64,000 bases of DNA from Janthinobacterium rivuli. Lineage in GTDB: Bacteria > Pseudomonadota > Gammaproteobacteria > Burkholderiales > Burkholderiaceae_D. Below the pieces are notes generated by a model, which saw only the letters and a program-made list of their open reading frames with translations, had not been told where the DNA came from and ran no database searches. Each line of letters begins with the position of its first letter. Within the stretch, counting starts at the first letter, position 1. This document shows positions 62,901 to 64,000 of this stretch, piece by piece. A program made the translations under genes and the position numbers. Location: positions 1 to 64,000 of the forward strand of contig NZ_WFLJ01000013.1 of the NCBI RefSeq assembly GCF_009208735.1, given 5' to 3'.

Positions 62901-64000
62901 GCGCTCAACATCACGACGAGCGCCAACCTGCACAACGCGGAAGGCACATTGCAGGCGGGCCAGCTCGACTTGCATGTGGGCAACTTGGACAACACCAAGG
63001 GTAGCGTCATCCAGACGGGCACGGGCGATACCGTTATTCAGACGGGCAATCTCGACAACAGCGCGGGGCGCATCGCCGTCAATAGCGCCAATCTGGCCCT
63101 GGGCGCGGCCACCTTGACGAATGCGGGCGGTAAGATCGAGCATGCGGGTGCTGGCACCCTGGCCATCACGGCAGCAAACTTGCAGGGGGCCGGCGGCAGT
63201 ATCATCGGCAATGGCGCCGTCGATCTGAAGGCAGGCTTGTTCGACCACGCCAACGCCACCACCACGGGACGGTCCCTGAACGTGCAGGCCGAGAGCCTGA
63301 GCAACCGGGGCGGCCATCTGCTGCAGACGGGCGCGGGCGGCATGACGGTGGCCGTCACCGGCCAACTGGACAATTCAAATGGCGAAATCGTTGGCAACGG
63401 CACCTTGTCGGTGCAGACCGGCAGCCTGGACAACAGCAAGGGCAAGATCACCTCGGCCACGTCCGCCGACATCGCCAGCACTGGCGCGCTCGTCAATACC
63501 GATGGCGTGATCGCGGCGGCAACCGATTTGCACTTGGGCGGCGCCATCGACAATACGCGCGGCTTGCTGCAGGCGGGGACCGGCGCCTTGCGCCTGGATG
63601 CGGCCAGCCTGCGCAATGCGCAGGGCACGCTCAGCGCGGCCACGGATATCACCGCCAAAGTCGTCGGTGATGTGCTGAACGCTGGCGTGTTGTATGCGGG
63701 GCGCAACCAGACTCTGGATATCGGCGGCTTGCTCAGCAATACAGGCTCGCTGGCAGCCCTCGGCAATACGACGATCACGGCGGGCAGTCTGAGCGGTAAT
63801 GGATTGCTGGCGGCAGGCATGCGCGCCGATGGCAGCTTTGCCGCGGCCGGTGACCTGACCGTGACGGCCCGTGGCGCCTTGCAGGCTGGTGGCCAGAACA
63901 TGGCGGCCGGCCAGCTGCAGCTGACGGGCGCATCGATCGACGCGGGCGGCAGCCAGATCAGCGCGGCGAATATCGGCTTGACGGCCTTGACGGGCAATGT
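53946..64000 (+). CDS. Giant filamentous haemagglutinin-like TpsA adhesin, 3' end outside window
   Basis: The ATG at 53946 starts an extended signal peptide (MNKNLYRIIFNKRRGQLMVV, hydrophobic core LALAIFGALGMVSF). The TPS secretion domain follows (about residues 75-330), with VIANPAGVAIDGGGFINASR, the conserved motif recognised by TpsB. The rest is beta-helical repeats rich in LDNTxGxI and NNSG, with large 2,034-bp duplicated blocks. The frame stays open for 3,351 codons to the window edge. It is secreted by the upstream TpsB; the C-terminal region, possibly a toxin, is not visible. Confidence 0.95.
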   Translation, partial: MNKNLYRIIFNKRRGQLMVVAENASSQGKAAKGEGGLDSGVFGGDGGGGVNAKLRPLALAIFGALGMVSFVAGPAMGQIVADPNAPGRQRPTVVQSANGVTQVNIQTPSAAGVSRNTYSQFDVTANGAILNNSRGNVQTQTGGWVQGNPWLAGGSARVILNEVNSANPSQLRGYVEVAGQRAEVVIANPAGVAIDGGGFINASRVTLTTGTPILNGGSLDGYMVQRGVVSINGRGLDTSLSDYTAILARAAQINGGIWAQELKVVTGTNQIDAAHGVAGGIAGVGPAPAYALDVAQLGGMYAGKITLIGTEAGLGVRNAGVLAATAGNLVLQSNGWLSNSGNIQSAGSGSQTSIAVTGDVANSGTVYAGGDSQVQAQGNIANSGVIAAQGNAKVHATGAAARIDATAGSVLAAGLNLDNTLAASGKLSVSAGDIIAVHGTAVAGGDSSLAARQLDLAGAQVSGGNVSLGASAGDLDASRAQVTARDRLQLDAAHTVRSDAAQLTGQQLGVNAHDLSNVGGQIMQLGNGDLAIRLPGALDNTRGVIATNSQALRLHAASLSNQDGQIQHAGTGALEIGAAQVNLQRGSILSNGAMALTGEHIDHRAARTVAGQLSIDAATLDNRGGSLAQSGQGATGVHVRGGLDNRGGALESNGALSVQAGNVQNQKGRIVSGTDVALSTGALDNTEATLAAGRTLRLDSGDVDNTRGQIQAVAGDAALTVAKLNNTAGSVFAGGNLATRASEVLNSGNLYAAGSQALQVSGAVSNSGVIAAQGDNRIDANRIDSTAGSLLGAGIRADGSLAGSGQLQLTATQAIAAHGQNLAAGKTSMHAAAIDLSGSQTGGAAIELHAGTGNIVTDNALVTTTGLLSVAAAGSGQALSNVRGTLSAGQLDITTGSLDNRGGTLIQTGTGDTVLTGSTLDNTGGRIAVNSAKLALTAETVTNRDGSIEHAGTGSLSIDAVRFDDERGKVTGNGLVDIQAETIDHRHAVTSGQQVTVQADNLDNRDGTLQQTGPGQMRVDVAQTLDNTRGNIAGNGGVQVQASVLDNSKGRITSAASADITSKGALTNTDGVIAATADLHVAGVNIDNTHGVLQADNLRLDAATLLNQQGTVSAGSDLTARLSADLSNTGLLYAGRNQQLTVGGVLNNSGSIASVGSTTISAAKVTSSGLLGAGVKADGSLGVAGDLSINADGLLQASGQNLAAGSAVLAGDNVDLSGSQTGASNIAITARSGDVLTNKAVISASNLLAITANAANGQALVNSQGQLVGGQLQLNVANVNNASGEIVQTGTGDTVITTGKLDSTAGRIAVNSANLALNATVLTNINGKLEHAGAGVLAINAGQFNNQYGKITGNGKLDITAAAIDHRNATTVANQLTVNAGSLDNRAGSLAQTGTGLMSLNAAGSLDNTGGKIEGNGDALVKANTLLNNTGRIVTAQDATLNVDRLDNTEGIVAAGRNLALSGADIDNTKGQLQAVAGNATLTVANLNNAAGNVFAGGNLTTTLDTLSNTGSLYAAGNQSLTSTGAIVNTGVIAAQGNTSLTANLLDSSASSLIGAGIQADGKLGTSGDLAISTAQALNAHGQVLAAGNANLTGATLDISGSQASAANIGLTATQGEVSTNKAVVTTPGTLNVTTSATLHNTDGTLQAAQLDLHVANLDNAKGTLLQTGTGNAVIQTGNLDNTAGRIAVNSDKLALDATTLTNRDGKIEHAGTGILSVQAGVLDNSKGRITSAAAAGIVSKGVLNNTDGVMAAIADLQVGGIALDNTRGILQADNLRLDAATLLNQQGTLSAGTDLTAKVSGDLNNAGLLYAGRNQQWTVGGVLNNTGSIASVNNTHITAGKVTSSGLLGAGIKADGSLGTAGDLTIHADGVLQASGQNLAAGSAQLKGGSVDLSGSQTGAVNIAIMVNIGDVVTNKAVISASNVLAITANAHNAQSLVNTQGQLVAGQLQLNVANLNNASGDIVQTGTGDTTITTGKLDNTAGRIAVNSANLALNATVLTNINGKLEHAGAGILAINAGQFNNQFSKITGNGKLDITATSLDHRNATTIANQLTVNAGTLDNRSGSLAQTGTGLMNVNATGLLDNTGGKIEGNGDALVKATTLLNNKGRIVAAQDAALNVGSLDNTDGTVAAGRNLALSGADIDNTKGQLQAVAGDATLNVATLNNTTGSVFAGGNLSATLDTLNNSGSLYAAGNQTLTASGTIINTGVIAAQGNTSLTAKILDSSASSLIGAGMQADGKLGTAGDLTINTAQTLAAHGQNLAAGKATLTGASIDIGGSQTSATNIGLTATQGDVATNKAVVMTPGTLNITSNAALHNTEGTLQAGQFDLHVGNLDNAKGTLLQTGTGDTVIQTGNLDNTAGRIAVNSTNLNIDAAKVTNQDGKIEHAGTGTLNVQAGVLDNNKGRITSAAAASVISKGVLNNTDGVIAATTNLQVGGTALDNTRGVLQADNLHLEVAALLNQQGTVSAGMDLTAKVSGDLNNAGLLYAGRNQQLTVGGLLNNSGSIASVNNTTITAGKVTSSGLLGAGVKADGSLGTAGDLTIHADGVLQASGQNLAAGSAQLKGASVDLSGSQTGATNIAITANTGDVVTNKAVISASNVLAITANAHNAQSLVNTQGQLVAGQLQLNVVNLNNASGEIVQTGTGDTVITTGKLDNTAGRIAVNSANLALNASVLTNINGKLEHAGAGILAINAGQFNNQFGKITGNGKVDLTAATLDHRNATTVANQLTVNAGSLDNRAGSLAQAGTGLMNVNATGLLDNTGGNIEGNGDALVKAGTLLNNKGRIVAAQDAKLNIGSLDNTEGTVAAGRNLALTGGDIDNTKGQLQAVAGDATLKVGKLNNNAGSVFAGGNLNATLDTLNNSGSLYAAGNQTLTASGAIVNTGVIAAQGNNSLTAKSLDSSASSLIGAGMQADGKLGTAGDLTISTTQTLAAHGQNLAAGNANLTGASIDIGGSQTSATNIGLTATTGDVSTNKAVVSTPGALNITTSANLHNAEGTLQAGQLDLHVGNLDNTKGSVIQTGTGDTVIQTGNLDNSAGRIAVNSANLALGAATLTNAGGKIEHAGAGTLAITAANLQGAGGSIIGNGAVDLKAGLFDHANATTTGRSLNVQAESLSNRGGHLLQTGAGGMTVAVTGQLDNSNGEIVGNGTLSVQTGSLDNSKGKITSATSADIASTGALVNTDGVIAAATDLHLGGAIDNTRGLLQAGTGALRLDAASLRNAQGTLSAATDITAKVVGDVLNAGVLYAGRNQTLDIGGLLSNTGSLAALGNTTITAGSLSGNGLLAAGMRADGSFAAAGDLTVTARGALQAGGQNMAAGQLQLTGASIDAGGSQISAANIGLTALTGN
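57231..63332 (+). repeat. Three ~2,034-bp tandem repeats inside the TpsA gene
   Basis: Markers recur at exact spacing. GACAATTTAC lies at 57231, 59265 and 61299. The AACTTGAATA-type box lies at 58401 and 60435 and its variant AAGCTGAACA at 62469. The period is 2,034 bp (678 codons), so the frame is kept. The next occurrence of the surrounding block (63570) is displaced by a further 243 bp, marking a variant unit. Limits are arbitrary because the array is continuous. Confidence 0.85.

Noticed and set aside
54812..63997. Many long antisense frames within the adhesin gene (up to 527 residues)
   Set aside because: They mirror the GC-rich repetitive codons of the plus-strand gene, recur with its repeat period, and have Ala/Val/Pro/Arg-rich compositions without motifs or RBS.
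1..64000. CRISPR arrays, tRNA or rRNA genes
   Set aside because: No regularly spaced 24-37 bp repeats with unique spacers and no tRNA-like T-loop (GTTCRANNC) in cloverleaf context were recognised; the Cas4-like pair is not accompanied by cas genes.

Overview
The window looks like accessory chromosome of a betaproteobacterium, most plausibly Oxalobacteraceae (Janthinobacterium/Duganella/Massilia-like). This is inferred from the style of the H-NS protein, the VgrG-DUF2169-DUF4150 locus, the imuA-imuB-dnaE2 cassette and the very large two-partner-secretion adhesin; no rRNA or other phylogenetic marker is present. GC content is uneven: GC-rich in the adhesin, dnaE2 and sbcC regions, clearly AT-richer around 0-4 kb and 28.6-32 kb, as expected for transferred DNA.\n\nLayout. 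0-3.0 kb: small unrelated minus-strand genes, each separated from the next by a copy of a short intergenic repeat (cassette-like). 3.0-5.5 kb: a VapBC-like toxin-antitoxin pair and copies of a dispersed repeat family. 5.7-9.4 kb: flavodoxin, nitroreductase and an Aer-like chemoreceptor. 10.4-13.4 kb: two TcmP-family genes plus a Gp37/Gp68 (DUF5131) three-Cys protein, flanked on both sides by the dispersed repeat. 14.0-22.0 kb: a minus-strand type VI secretion cargo locus (vgrG, DUF2169, PAAR-like DUF4150, effector, putative immunity genes, a detached toxin C-terminus with its own putative immunity gene, a lipoprotein). 22.9-28.3 kb: the SOS mutasome imuA-imuB-dnaE2 with a perfect LexA box. 28.4-30.7 kb: the scar of a second vgrG-effector locus, with two genes broken at homopolymers. 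31.0-33.7 kb: a small membrane protein, a Cas4-like nuclease apparently split over two overlapping genes, and an actin-like segregation gene with its partner candidate. 34.9-37.1 kb: tyrosine recombinase with a coupled Mrr-like nuclease. 37.4-41.1 kb: a five-gene operon encoding an XRE regulator, a YaaW-like protein with zinc ribbon, a small membrane protein, a coiled-coil/NYN ribonuclease and a glycine-rich membrane protein. 41.2-44.7 kb: small genes of unknown function, two of them with terminator-like hairpins directly before the RBS. 44.8-51.0 kb: SbcC-like, SbcD-like, a metal-binding protein resembling recombination directionality factors, and an integrase-like protein without a visible catalytic tyrosine. 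51.2 kb: an H-NS-like gene. 52.0-64.0 kb: a TpsB transporter and its giant TpsA adhesin, which runs off the window and contains 2,034-bp repeats.\n\nThe 31-51 kb stretch reads as the core of an integrative or plasmid-derived element (segregation, recombination, DNA-end processing, regulation), although no conjugation genes are visible. The most interesting candidate new system is the NYN-ribonuclease/membrane-protein operon at 37.4-41.1 kb. Next come the TcmP/Gp37-68 island, the split Cas4-like pair and the dispersed repeat family that frames several of these units.
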